64,000 bases of DNA from Kribbella sp. VKM Ac-2569. Lineage in GTDB: Bacteria; Actinomycetota; Actinomycetes; Propionibacteriales; Kribbellaceae. The position numbers were made by a program, and so were the translations under genes. Each line of letters opens with the position of its first letter. Positions within the stretch are counted from its first letter, which is position 1. Below, piece by piece: positions 1 to 7,688 of this stretch. Below the pieces are notes generated by a model. That model was not told the origin of the DNA, did no database searches, and worked only from the letters and a program-made list of their open reading frames with translations. The stretch is taken from contig NZ_SGXJ01000001.1 of NCBI RefSeq assembly GCF_004216905.1, forward strand, positions 2,108,001-2,172,000. The letters are read 5' to 3'.

Positions 1-768
1 GACGATCGCACAGGTGGCGGGCAGCTCGGCCGGGTCGAAGCAGATCTCCAGCACGAACTCACGCACCGGGAGCCGGAACTTCCGCTCGTAGTTCGTCGCC
101 GGCGGGTACGGCGCGACGTTGACCAACTCGTGCTCGGTGATCACCGTCTCGCCCTTGCGGAGCGGTCGGTCGAAGAGCAGCTCGGCGACCAGCAGTCCGT
201 CAGCTGGCCGCCGTACCGTCCGGCCCAGCCGGCAGTGCCTGAGCGGGCGGATCTCCGGCAGCGGCCGGTCGTGCTCGTCGAGGTGCATGATGACGACCCA
301 GCGGTCCGGGCCGTCCGCCTCGGCGCGAAGGACCTGGCGGGAGTGGTACGACCGTTCGCCGCGGTCGGGGCCGACCATCACCCGGTCGTGCTGGCTGATC
401 CGCGTGAGCCGTTTGTCCCAGCGGATGTCGACCTCGGCGACCGCCTCCTCGACCGCGCCGGGCCGCGGCCAGTACGTCGCCAGCCCGGGACGGTCCGGCA
501 CCGTGCTCAGCCAGCGTCCGCGGCGCCGCGGCGGCCCGATCGACGCCGACAATGTCCCGGCCGGGACCTCGAGCAGTTCCTCGAGCAGCTCGACCGCGGC
601 GAGCGAGTCCCGCCGCTCGGGGCGCGAACGGCCCGACTGCCAGTAGCTCAACGTGGCGAGGCTCACCGAGACGCCACGCGCGCGGAGCCGCTCCTGGATC
701 CGCCCGAGCCCGAGCCCGCGCGCCTGGATGGCTTCCCGCAGCACGTCCGCGAACTCCCGTTCGCCCAT
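1..768 (-). CDS. XRE-type helix-turn-helix regulator, partial
   Basis: The reading frame opens at an ATG (768-766) and stays open to the left edge, so 256 codons are visible and the C-terminus is missing. The first ~65 residues look like an XRE DNA-binding domain: a helix with AIQARGLGLGRIQERLRARG, then SLATLSYWQSGRSRPERRDS, the usual recognition-helix and arginine pattern. The rest has no family I recognise; it is rich in Arg, Asp and Trp and may be a sensor or dimerisation domain. It is divergent from the Mrf-like gene, with 103 bases between the two starts. No clear Shine-Dalgarno precedes the ATG. Its target is unknown; a link to the zinc-regulated neighbour is only positional. Confidence 0.75.
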   Translation of the reverse strand, partial: MGEREFADVLREAIQARGLGLGRIQERLRARGVSVSLATLSYWQSGRSRPERRDSLAAVELLEELLEVPAGTLSASIGPPRRRGRWLSTVPDRPGLATYWPRPGAVEEAVAEVDIRWDKRLTRISQHDRVMVGPDRGERSYHSRQVLRAEADGPDRWVVIMHLDEHDRPLPEIRPLRHCRLGRTVRRPADGLLVAELLFDRPLRKGETVITEHELVNVAPYPPATNYERKFRLPVREFVLEICFDPAELPATCAIV

Positions 769-836
769 GCGCCGAACCCTAGGCACAGCAGGCGATTCAA
801 GCCAGCCCTGGCGCGATCAACAGTTAACACCCGCTC

Positions 837-872
837 TGGACTGATGAAAACCGTTTTCATATACTGTCCGAA
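837..872 (+). promoter_or_regulatory. promoter of the Mrf-like gene, probably leaderless
   Basis: TGGACT (837-842, one mismatch to TTGACT) is followed by a 17-base spacer and TATACT (860-865). Six bases later comes the A of the ATG at 872. That spacing places the transcription start on or next to the start codon. There is no Shine-Dalgarno, so the mRNA is probably leaderless. The spacer is filled almost exactly by the Zur-type palindrome. Confidence 0.7.
844..860. promoter_or_regulatory. Zur (zinc uptake regulator) operator
   Basis: ATGAAAAC-C-GTTTTCAT is a perfect 8+1+8 palindrome. It closely matches the actinobacterial Zur box, whose core is TGAAAAT-N-ATTTTCA. It sits between the -35 and -10 hexamers and touches the -10, where a bound Zn-Zur would block RNA polymerase. 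This predicts expression only during zinc starvation, which fits the gene it controls. Confidence 0.85.
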
Positions 873-1945
873 TGACCGCCCAAGCGAAAACTCCGTTGTC
901 CGTGTTGGTGGGGCTGTCCACGACGTTGCGGGAGCCCGTACTGGAAGCGATGACCGACGCCACCACCGTGGCCGTCGTCATCGACCAGGACGACCTGCCC
1001 GGTCGGGGCGTGCTGTCCTGGCGGGTGCGGGACGCGTCCGGGCCGATCGACGCGGGCGAGTTCACGGTCGGGGACGACTGCGGCGCGTGCCAGCTGATCG
1101 AGTCGCTCCTACCGTTACTGGAGACGGTCGTCGCGCGTGGGCACTGGGACCACATCGTGCTCGCGGCACCGCCCGCGATGGAGGCGCGGCCGCTGGTCAC
1201 CACTTTGACGTCCATCCTGCCGGAGATCGTCGTCGACACGGTCACCTGCGTCGTCGATGCCGTACTGCTGGTTCAGCAACTGTCCGGCGACGAGTTGCTC
1301 GCTGAGCGCGGCCTGGCGCTCGGTATGCCGGATCGGCGCAACGTCGCGGAGCTGACTGCACGCCAGATCGAGTACGCCGACGTGTGCGTGCTGGCCAATG
1401 CGCATCGCAGTACGGCGGTTGAGCGGCTCGAACACCTGTTGGTGCACCTGAACCCGCGGACGTCGGTGGTGACGGCGGATGTTGCCGGCGTACCGAATGG
1501 GCCGGTCGCGCGGACCGGGCGGTTCGACTTCGACGCAGCCGAGGCGTGGGCCGGCGAGCTCGCGTCGTCGGATCGGGTGCAGCCGAGCGGCGACGGCGTG
1601 ACGACGGTGCTGTGGCGGTCGACGCGGCCGTTGCATCCTGCGCGGCTGAACGACGCGCTCGAGGACATCGTGGACGGGGTGGTTCGCAGTCGCGGCGTGG
1701 TTTGGCTGGCGAACCGCCCGACGCAGCGCGTGCGGTGGGAGTCCGCCGGGTACAGCGCATCGCTCGGGACGCTCGGCGAATGGTCCGAGACCGAGCACCT
1801 CGCCGAGTGCACCGTCGTCGCGACCGGCATGGGTCTCGACCCGGCCCGCCTCCAAGCAGTCCTCGACGCCTGCCTCCTCACCGAGTCCGAACTCGCCCAA
1901 CTCGACTGGACCAACCTCGAAGACCCCTTCGCCGGCGTCTTCTAG
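872..1945 (+). CDS. mrf: CobW/COG0523 protein without a P-loop, Mrf-like zinc-starvation factor
   Basis: The 357-residue protein has the COG0523 layout but not its GTP-binding P-loop: the N-terminus reads SVLVGLSTTLREPVL where GxxGxGKT is expected. The metal motif CxCC is reduced to C70-G-A-C73. The C-terminal part keeps the family signature RGVVWLANRPTQ, followed by WESAG, and ends in EDPFAGVF. As I recall them, these features match mycobacterial Rv0106/MSMEG_6069 (Mrf), a Zur-controlled protein that remodels zinc-free ribosomes and recruits a hibernation factor. Here it stands alone, without the zinc-independent ribosomal protein genes that accompany it in mycobacteria. The start is fixed by the promoter 6 bases upstream. 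A zinc chaperone role is the alternative. Confidence 0.8.
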   Translation: MTAQAKTPLSVLVGLSTTLREPVLEAMTDATTVAVVIDQDDLPGRGVLSWRVRDASGPIDAGEFTVGDDCGACQLIESLLPLLETVVARGHWDHIVLAAPPAMEARPLVTTLTSILPEIVVDTVTCVVDAVLLVQQLSGDELLAERGLALGMPDRRNVAELTARQIEYADVCVLANAHRSTAVERLEHLLVHLNPRTSVVTADVAGVPNGPVARTGRFDFDAAEAWAGELASSDRVQPSGDGVTTVLWRSTRPLHPARLNDALEDIVDGVVRSRGVVWLANRPTQRVRWESAGYSASLGTLGEWSETEHLAECTVVATGMGLDPARLQAVLDACLLTESELAQLDWTNLEDPFAGVF

Positions 1946-1967
1946 CCACGGCGCCCCGCCCTCTCCG

Positions 1968-2077
1968 CATTTGCATGGTTGACCCACCAAATGAGGGGTT
2001 CCACACCGTGGTTCACGGTGTGGAACCCCCTATTTCGCTGGCTGACCAGGCAAATTCGTGGGTCAGCCAGGCAAATG
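1968..2077. terminator. nested inverted repeat, bidirectional terminator between convergent genes
   Basis: The core is a perfect 16-base stem (GGGGTTCCACACCGTG, 1995-2010; complement 2014-2029) with a GTT loop. Around it lies a second, imperfect inverted repeat (1968-1992 with 2054-2077, about 21 of 24 positions paired). An alternative hairpin pairs CTGGCTGACC (2038-2047) with 2061-2070. The structure fills the gap between the stop codons at 1945 and 2086, so it probably terminates both transcripts. Confidence 0.75.
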
Positions 2078-2085
2078 GGGCGGGG

Positions 2086-2781
2086 CTAGCCGAGGAGGGG
2101 GAGGCGGTGGGCGTGGGAGCCGAGCATTGTCAGGTCGTCCTCGTCGAGGGGTAGGCGGCCTGTTGCCTTCAGGATGTACGTCGTGGTGTCCCACGCGATC
2201 ACGTCCCAGGCCTCCGGGCCGAACAGCCCGTCCAGCGTGCGCGCCGTGACCTGCAGTCCTTCGGGATCGGGCTCCGGCGCGTCCGGCAGCCCGACGATCA
2301 GGTCGAGGTGATGGACCGTTGCCTCAAGCACCAAGGTGGCCACGAAGTCGCCCGCCCGCAGGACGTGACCCTGCGTCTCGACCCGGCTCCCCTTGGTCGC
2401 CAGCCCGGTCGCGGCCGCGCGGACCGCCGCCTCGGACACCTCACGCCAGTGCTGCACGAGCAGACCAGGTTTGCGGTACGCCGCGGCGACGCTCCGCTCG
2501 AAGCTCGTGTCGCCGTCGGGCTGCGGCGGGGAGTCGCGCCAGTACGTGACGAAATCCCGGTCCGGTTCGACCACGGCCGGACTGGCGAATGCGATCAGCG
2601 CCCGCTGGGCGTCGTACAGCAGATGCACGAGCAGCGGACCGACGGGCATGCCGGCGCACCGGGTCTCACGGTGGAAGTCCGCGTCGCTGAGCCCCTGCAC
2701 CGTCTCGGTCAGCCGCCCGTAGGTCCGCCCCAGCGTTCCCGCCAGCCCCAACGGCAACGCGCCGCGCTCGGGTGCCTTCAT
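2086..2781 (-). CDS. DinB-fold, mycothiol-dependent maleylpyruvate isomerase family protein
   Basis: This 231-residue protein looks like the actinobacterial DinB/MDMPI family (TIGR03083 type), cytosolic metal-dependent thiol transferases that use mycothiol. The expected metal triad can be placed: H53 in LLVHLLYDAQ, and E153 and H157 in EATVHHLDLIVGL, with the characteristic E-x3-H spacing. GGAGG lies before the ATG. Many members of this family have no known substrate, and nothing next to it (an HpaI aldolase 64 bases upstream on the same strand) gives a gentisate pathway, so I would not name the reaction. The last base abuts the inverted-repeat terminator. Confidence 0.75.
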   Translation of the reverse strand: MKAPERGALPLGLAGTLGRTYGRLTETVQGLSDADFHRETRCAGMPVGPLLVHLLYDAQRALIAFASPAVVEPDRDFVTYWRDSPPQPDGDTSFERSVAAAYRKPGLLVQHWREVSEAAVRAAATGLATKGSRVETQGHVLRAGDFVATLVLEATVHHLDLIVGLPDAPEPDPEGLQVTARTLDGLFGPEAWDVIAWDTTTYILKATGRLPLDEDDLTMLGSHAHRLPLLG

Positions 2782-2844
2782 CCCCGGCCTCCTCGGTGTC
2801 CTCTGAAGAACTTAACCCGAGAAAGCGCCGAGGTGTTCCGGCTC

Positions 2845-3621
2845 CTACGAGCGGGCCGTGACCAGGTGGGCCGCCGCGATCGCCTCGAGGTGGGCGAGAT
2901 CCGAGGCGACGGTGGCGAAGGTGTAGCCCTGGTCCAGGCGCTTCTTCGCCGACTCGCCGTCGAAGGTGTGGATGCCCGCGGCGATCCCGGCCTCCCGCGC
3001 GGTGCGCGCGATCAGCTCGACCGCTTCCTCGAACGGACCCTCGACCTCCGGATCACCCGGGAAGCGGGCCCCGAGCGCGAGGCTGAGGTCCGAAGGGCCG
3101 ACGTACACACCGTCGAGGCCGGGCGTCGCGCAGATCTCGGCGACGTTCTTGAGGCCGAGCGGGGTTTCGATCATCGCGAGTACGACGGTCGCGTCGTTGC
3201 TGTCCGCCGGCACGGGACCGATCCGCAGCGCGGCCCGCATCGGCCCGAACGAGCGCGCCCCCACCGGCGGATACTTCGCCGCACGAACCGCCCGAGCCAC
3301 GTCGTCCGCGCTGTCGACCAGCGGCACGATCACGCCGGTCGCCCCGGCGTCCAGGGCCCGCCCGATCGGCGTCGGATCGTTCGCCTCGACCCGCACGAGC
3401 CCAACCGTCGGCTGCGGGCCGATCGCGGACCCGGCGTCGATCGCGAGCAGCCCGGTCATCAACCCCTGGTACCCGATCAGCCCGTGCTGCGCGTCGAGCA
3501 CCACGTAGTCGTACCCCAGCCGCGCGATCCGCTCGGCCGCCGGCGGCGAATCCAGCGTGATCCAGTACCCAACCAGCTTCTCCCGCGACCGGACCCTCTG
3601 CGAGAAATCGTTTGCATTCAC
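2845..3621 (-). CDS. HpaI/HpcH family aldolase
   Basis: A 258-residue class II pyruvate-type aldolase of the HpaI/HpcH family, close to the usual ~255 residues. It has the conserved YDYVVLDAQHG strand near the N-terminus. The metal site is represented by E in AMIETPLGLKN and D in YVGPSDLSLALG, and AGATGVIVPLVDSADD forms another conserved strand. These enzymes cleave 4-hydroxy-2-oxo-acids to pyruvate plus an aldehyde. Without hpa genes nearby the substrate cannot be assigned. GGGGGTG before the ATG can serve as ribosome site. It is divergent from the broken phosphotransferase gene, which starts 64 bases away. Confidence 0.85.
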   Translation of the reverse strand: MNANDFSQRVRSREKLVGYWITLDSPPAAERIARLGYDYVVLDAQHGLIGYQGLMTGLLAIDAGSAIGPQPTVGLVRVEANDPTPIGRALDAGATGVIVPLVDSADDVARAVRAAKYPPVGARSFGPMRAALRIGPVPADSNDATVVLAMIETPLGLKNVAEICATPGLDGVYVGPSDLSLALGARFPGDPEVEGPFEEAVELIARTAREAGIAAGIHTFDGESAKKRLDQGYTFATVASDLAHLEAIAAAHLVTARS

Positions 3622-3684
3622 CCCCGCAGACTATCCAGACCATCGTCCGAAAATCGCTCGACCAACCATCAGTTGGACGCGACG

Positions 3685-4430
3685 ATGCTGCAGATGCCAT
3701 CCACGGAGCTCCTCCTGCACGAGTTGGTCGCCGAAGCCGGGCTGCCGCCAGTCGCCGACGCCGTACCGATCACCGGACACGGCTTCGACCACCAGGTCGT
3801 CCGCGCGACGCTCGTCGACTCGCAGCAGGTCGTGCTGCGGCGTTTCGCCGCCTGCACGCCGTACGGTTCCCGAGTGGGTTGTCCGGACGGTTCGGCGCCG
3901 ACAGCCTGAACCTCGAGGCGATCGATCCTGTCGAGGACCTGCACGCGCGGATCGCCGCGGCCGAACCGCGGCTCGAGGCCAGCCTTCCGTTCGTGCTCCC
4001 GCAGCTGCCGCGCCTGAACGCGATCATCGACGCCCACGCCGACTCGTTGCGCCAGGCTCCGACCGCGCTTCTGCACGGCGACGTGTTCCCGGCGAACATC
4101 ATCGTCGGACCGGATCGGACCACTCTCATCGACTGGGACTTCCCGCGCGTCGCCGATCCGGCTCAGGAGGTCTCGGCCCTCGACGAGTGGATGTACCTGG
4201 CCGGCGGCGGATACCTCGCGGACGCGTTCTTCGACACCTACGGACCGAGACCTCCGAACACCAGCCTGTACCGCATCACCGGCGCGATCGGCTGGTTCGG
4301 CCGGGGCGTCTTCAACGGCTGGGAGATCGACTCCACCCTGGACGAGGCGCGCACGGAACAGGTGACGGGCTGGCGGGACTCTTTGGTCGGGTATCTCACT
4401 GACCTCGGCGACCGCCTGGACGAGCTCTAG
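3685..4430 (+). pseudogene. broken aminoglycoside/homoserine phosphotransferase-type gene
   Basis: The N-terminal piece (from ATG 3685; AVPITGHGFDHQVVRATLVD, then QQVVLRRF) runs in one frame and stops at 3909. The C-terminal piece (AAFRRLHAVRFPSGLSGRFG, catalytic LLHGDVFPANIIV, then TLIDWDFPRVADP) runs in another frame to the TAG at 4430. The break is around 3840-3850. The N-terminal ATP-binding lobe jumps directly to the start of the C-lobe, so about 50-70 residues normally found between VVLRRF and RLHAVRFP are missing. This is a frame-changing internal deletion, not a sequencing slip of one base. The HGD-x4-N and IDWD motifs are intact. It ends 4 bases inside the convergent carboxyltransferase gene. 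Confidence 0.75.
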
Positions 4431-5956
4431 ACCGGCGGTACGCCGTGCCGCCGGTGGGAGAACGTCCGGTCCTTGGACTGGGCTGCGGCGAGGCGGGCGA
4501 TCAGGTCGGTGCGGAGGTTCTCCGGCTCGATGATCGCGTCGATGACCAGGTCGGCGGCCAGCCGGAGGATGTCGATGTCGGTCTCGTACTCCTCGCGCAG
4601 CTTGGACACGTACTCGACCCGCTCGCCCTCGTCGGCGATCTCCTGGATCTTGTTGTAGTACACGGCGTTGATTGCCGCCTCCGGCCCCATCACCGCGATC
4701 TTCGCGGTCGGCAACGCGACACACGCGTCCGGCGAGAACCCGGGTCCGCACATCGCGTACAGCCCAGCGCCGTACGCCTTCCGGACGATCACGGACACCG
4801 TCGGCACCGTCGCCTCGGACACCGCGGTGATCATCTTCGCGCCGTGCCGGATGATCCCGGCCCGCTCGACCTCGCTGCCGATCATGAAACCCGGTACGTC
4901 GCACAGATACACGAGCGGCACGTTGAACGCGTCGCACAGCCAGATGAACCGCGCAGCCTTGTCCGCCGAGTCGACGAACAGTACGCCGCCCTTCACCGCC
5001 GGCTGGTTCGCGACGATTCCGACCACCTGCCCGGCGAGCAGCCCGAACCCGACCACCAGCTCAGGCGCGTACGCCGGTTTGATCTCGAAGAACGTGTCCG
5101 CGTCGACGAGCGCGTCGATCACGTCGTGGATGTCGAACCCGACGCTCTCCTCGGCCGGCACCAGGTCCCGCGTGAAATCCCGGCCGGCATCGGAGGCGTC
5201 GTACGACGGCGGTCGCGAGCGCCACGAGCCGGGCAGGTAGGAGAAGTACTGCTTCGCGAGCTCGATCGCCTCGGTGTCGTCGGACGCGAGCAGGTCACCG
5301 CAGCCGGAGACACTGGTGTGCATCCGGGCGCCGCCCATCTCCTCGAGCGTGACCTTCTCGCCGACGACCATCTCGGCCATCCGGGGCGAACCCAGGTACA
5401 TCGAGGCGTTGCCGTCGACCATGATCACGATGTCGCAGAACGCCGGGATGTACGCGCCGCCCGCCGCGGACGGGCCGAACAGGCAGCAGATCTGCGGGAC
5501 CTTGCCGGACAGCGCGACCTGGTTGTGGAAGATCCGCCCCGCGCCGCGACGGCCCGGGAACAGCTGCACCTGGTCGGTGATCCGGGCGCCGGCGGAGTCG
5601 ATCAGCCAGAAGATCGGCAGCTCGTCGCGGATCGCGACCTCGGTCACCCGGACGATCTTCTCGACCGTCCGCGCGCCCCACGAACCGGCCTTCACGGTCG
5701 GGTCGTTCGCGACGATCAGCGCCGGCCGGCCGTCGACGAGCGCGCGACCGGTGACGACGCCGTCCGCGGGCAGGCCCGCGTTCAGGGCGTTCGCCAGCTG
5801 CGCGTCCTCGACGAAGCTGCCCTCGTCGACGAGCAGTGCGATCCGGTCGCGGACATACAGCTTGTTCTGGCTCTCGAGTTTCGCGGCCGCCTTCTCCGGC
5901 GGCGCGAGGGTCGCCTCGCGGGCGACCTTGACCTCGGTCCAGTGGTCGTGGGTCAT
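4427..5956 (-). CDS. acyl-CoA carboxylase, carboxyltransferase (beta) subunit
   Basis: A 509-residue carboxyltransferase made of two crotonase-like halves. Family motifs include IFWLIDSAGARITDQ, FGPSAAGGAYIPAF (N-half oxyanion site) and KGGVLFVDSADKAARFI, VYLCDVPGFMIG (C-half). It transfers CO2 from carboxybiotin to an acyl-CoA in a complex with a biotin carboxylase/BCCP alpha subunit; a candidate alpha subunit lies at 28278. The gene starts 7 bases after the acyl-CoA dehydrogenase, so they form one operon opposite a MerR regulator. That arrangement recalls leucine/isovalerate (liu) loci, where the substrate would be methylcrotonyl-CoA, but propionyl-CoA or longer acyl-CoA is possible. The start has no strong ribosome site, which suggests coupling. 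Confidence 0.9.
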   Translation of the reverse strand: MTHDHWTEVKVAREATLAPPEKAAAKLESQNKLYVRDRIALLVDEGSFVEDAQLANALNAGLPADGVVTGRALVDGRPALIVANDPTVKAGSWGARTVEKIVRVTEVAIRDELPIFWLIDSAGARITDQVQLFPGRRGAGRIFHNQVALSGKVPQICCLFGPSAAGGAYIPAFCDIVIMVDGNASMYLGSPRMAEMVVGEKVTLEEMGGARMHTSVSGCGDLLASDDTEAIELAKQYFSYLPGSWRSRPPSYDASDAGRDFTRDLVPAEESVGFDIHDVIDALVDADTFFEIKPAYAPELVVGFGLLAGQVVGIVANQPAVKGGVLFVDSADKAARFIWLCDAFNVPLVYLCDVPGFMIGSEVERAGIIRHGAKMITAVSEATVPTVSVIVRKAYGAGLYAMCGPGFSPDACVALPTAKIAVMGPEAAINAVYYNKIQEIADEGERVEYVSKLREEYETDIDILRLAADLVIDAIIEPENLRTDLIARLAAAQSKDRTFSHRRHGVPPV

Positions 5957-5963
5957 ACAGTCA

Positions 5964-7127
5964 TCATTCCACTGGGAGGCCGAGCGACCTCGCGATCAGC
6001 ATCCGCTGCACTTCCGACGTACCTTCGCCGATCTCCAGGATCTTGGCGTCGCGGTAGAACCGGGTGACCGGGTACTCCTCCATGAAGCCATAGCCGCCGA
6101 AGACCTGGGTCGCGATCCGGGTCGCGGTCACCGCGGACTCCGTCGCGTACAGCTTGGCGACCGACGCGGCCTGCTTGAAATCGGCCATCGACGCACCCGC
6201 ATCCTTCAGCGCGGCGGCTCGGTAGACCAGCAACGAAGCCGCGTCCGCCATCACCTTCAGGTCGGCGATCTGGAACGCGACGCCCTGCTTGCGGCCGATC
6301 GGTACGCCGAACGTCTGCCGCTCACCGGCGTACTGCACGGACAGCTCCAGGCACGCGCGGATGCAGCCCAGCGCGACCGCCGCGATCGCGACCCGCCCGT
6401 CGTCGAGCGTTGCGAGGAACTGCGCGAACCCTTTGCCGCGCTCGCCGAGCAGATTGGCCTCGGGAACCCGGCAGTTCACGAACGACAGCGGGTGCGTGTC
6501 GCTGGCATGCCAGCCGAGCTTGTCGTACGCCGCTTCCGCGGTGAATCCCGGCGTACCGCTCGGGACGATGATCGTCGAGATCTCCGGCTTGCCGTCGGCC
6601 CGCTCACCGGTGCGCGCCGTGACCGTCACGCAGCTCGTGATGCTCGAACCCGAGTTGGTGATGAACTGCTTCGAGCCGTCGATCACCCACTCGCCGTTGT
6701 CGACGACCGCGCGGGTCTTGGTGGCGCCGGCGTCCGACCCGGACTCCGGCTCGGTCAGCCCGAACCCGGCCAGCGACCGGCCCGCGACCAGATCAGGCAG
6801 CCAGGCGGCCTTCTGCTCGTCGGTGCCGTACGTCAGGATCGGGTTGATCCCGAGCCCGACCGCCGCCTCGAGCGTGATCCCCATCGACTGGTCGACCCGG
6901 GAGATCTCCTCGATCGCCACGCACAGGCTGGTGAAGTCGCCGCCCGCGCCGCCGTACTCCTCCGGCGCGGTCAGCCCGAACAGCCCGAGCCGCCCCATCT
7001 TCTGCACGACCTCCACCGGGAAGTAGTGCTTGCGGTCCCACTCGGCCGCGTGCGGGCCGATCTCGGCCTCCGCGAAGTCGCGAACGCTACGACGGAACTC
7101 CTGATGCTCCGCGGACAACTCGAACAT
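5964..7127 (-). CDS. acyl-CoA dehydrogenase
   Basis: A 387-residue FAD flavoenzyme that makes the 2,3-double bond in acyl-CoA and passes electrons to ETF. It carries GFGLTEPESGSDAG and FITNSGSS (flavin contacts), QVFGGYGFMEEYPVTRFYRD, and the C-terminal ILEIGEGTSEVQ, whose Glu occupies the position of the catalytic base in straight-chain enzymes. AAGGGG precedes the ATG. It is first in the operon with the carboxyltransferase and divergent from the MerR gene 54 bases away. In a liu-type locus it would act on isovaleryl-CoA, but that enzyme usually uses a Glu elsewhere, so short-chain or citronellyl-type substrates remain possible. Confidence 0.9.
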   Translation of the reverse strand: MFELSAEHQEFRRSVRDFAEAEIGPHAAEWDRKHYFPVEVVQKMGRLGLFGLTAPEEYGGAGGDFTSLCVAIEEISRVDQSMGITLEAAVGLGINPILTYGTDEQKAAWLPDLVAGRSLAGFGLTEPESGSDAGATKTRAVVDNGEWVIDGSKQFITNSGSSITSCVTVTARTGERADGKPEISTIIVPSGTPGFTAEAAYDKLGWHASDTHPLSFVNCRVPEANLLGERGKGFAQFLATLDDGRVAIAAVALGCIRACLELSVQYAGERQTFGVPIGRKQGVAFQIADLKVMADAASLLVYRAAALKDAGASMADFKQAASVAKLYATESAVTATRIATQVFGGYGFMEEYPVTRFYRDAKILEIGEGTSEVQRMLIARSLGLPVE

Positions 7128-7151
7128 GCGGCACCCCTTCGTGCTTGACGC

Positions 7152-7165
7152 TTACGTAAACGTAA
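7152..7165. promoter_or_regulatory. probable operator of the MerR (LiuR-like) regulator
   Basis: TTACGT-AA-ACGTAA is a perfect 6+2+6 palindrome in the 53-base gap between the acyl-CoA dehydrogenase and MerR starts. TTGACG (7145-7150) sits just left of it on the + strand. The palindrome resembles the ACGT-centred sites I recall for LiuR regulators of branched-chain amino acid breakdown. One site can serve both divergent genes. Confidence 0.6.
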
Positions 7166-7180
7166 AGCACGCTGAGCAGC

Positions 7181-7594
7181 ATGCACAATAGCCAGGTGTC
7201 CGCAGAGACCTGGTCGATCGCCGAACTGGCCGCCGAGTACGACGTGACGCTCCGGACGATCCGGTTCTACGAGGACCGCGGCCTGCTCACCCCCGAACGC
7301 CGCGGCACCGCCCGCGTCTACCACCCGCGCGACCGTGTCCGCCTCGCCCTCATCCTGCGCGGCAAACGCCTCGGCTTCTCCCTCGACGAGATCGCCAGGA
7401 TCGTCGACATGTACGACGCCGAACCCGGCGAGGAAGGCCAGCTCGTCTACCTCCTCGACCAGATCACCCACCGCCGCACCGAACTCGAACAACGCCGCCG
7501 CGACATCGAAGAAACCCTCCAAGACCTCGCCGAAGTAGAAACCCGCTGCCACGCCGACCTCAAGGCCCTCCGCGATCAGAGCGCGTCTTCGTGA
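7181..7594 (+). CDS. MerR family regulator, LiuR-like
   Basis: The 137-residue protein has a MerR winged helix at residues ~10-75 (SIAELAAEYDVTLRTIRFYE, then DRGLL and RVYHPRDRVRLALILRGKRL) and a long coiled-coil dimer helix (DQITHRRTELEQRRRDIEET). There is no cysteine-rich metal site: the single Cys near the C-terminus suggests an organic ligand, probably an acyl-CoA, as in LiuR. It is divergent from acyl-CoA dehydrogenase and carboxyltransferase genes with an ACGT palindrome between, which supports control of that operon. The start has only a weak ribosome site; a GTG four codons downstream is an alternative. Confidence 0.85.
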   Translation: MHNSQVSAETWSIAELAAEYDVTLRTIRFYEDRGLLTPERRGTARVYHPRDRVRLALILRGKRLGFSLDEIARIVDMYDAEPGEEGQLVYLLDQITHRRTELEQRRRDIEETLQDLAEVETRCHADLKALRDQSASS

Positions 7595-7617
7595 TCCTGG
7601 GCAGCAAGACCGGACTT

Positions 7618-7657
7618 GGGGAGGATTTCCTGCCAAATCGGGCAGGAAATCCTCCCC
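7618..7657. terminator. bidirectional terminator, 17-base stem
   Basis: GGGGAGGATTTCCTGCC (7618-7634) pairs perfectly with 7641-7657 around a 6-base loop, and the pairing extends a few bases further with one wobble. It lies between the convergent MerR gene and the last gene of the nitrate operon. Confidence 0.85.
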
Positions 7658-7688
7658 AGGTCGGCCGCCACACGCAATCAGCTCGGCG

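Noticed and set aside
2308..3909. 533-codon + strand open frame
   Set aside because: It lies opposite the DinB-fold and HpaI genes and translates to Arg/Pro/Gly-rich low-complexity sequence; only its last part from 3685 belongs to the broken phosphotransferase.
4445..6067. 540-codon + strand open frame
   Set aside because: Antisense shadow of the carboxyltransferase; GC-rich third positions leave stop-free frames, and the product is Arg/Asp/Val repeats without any motif.
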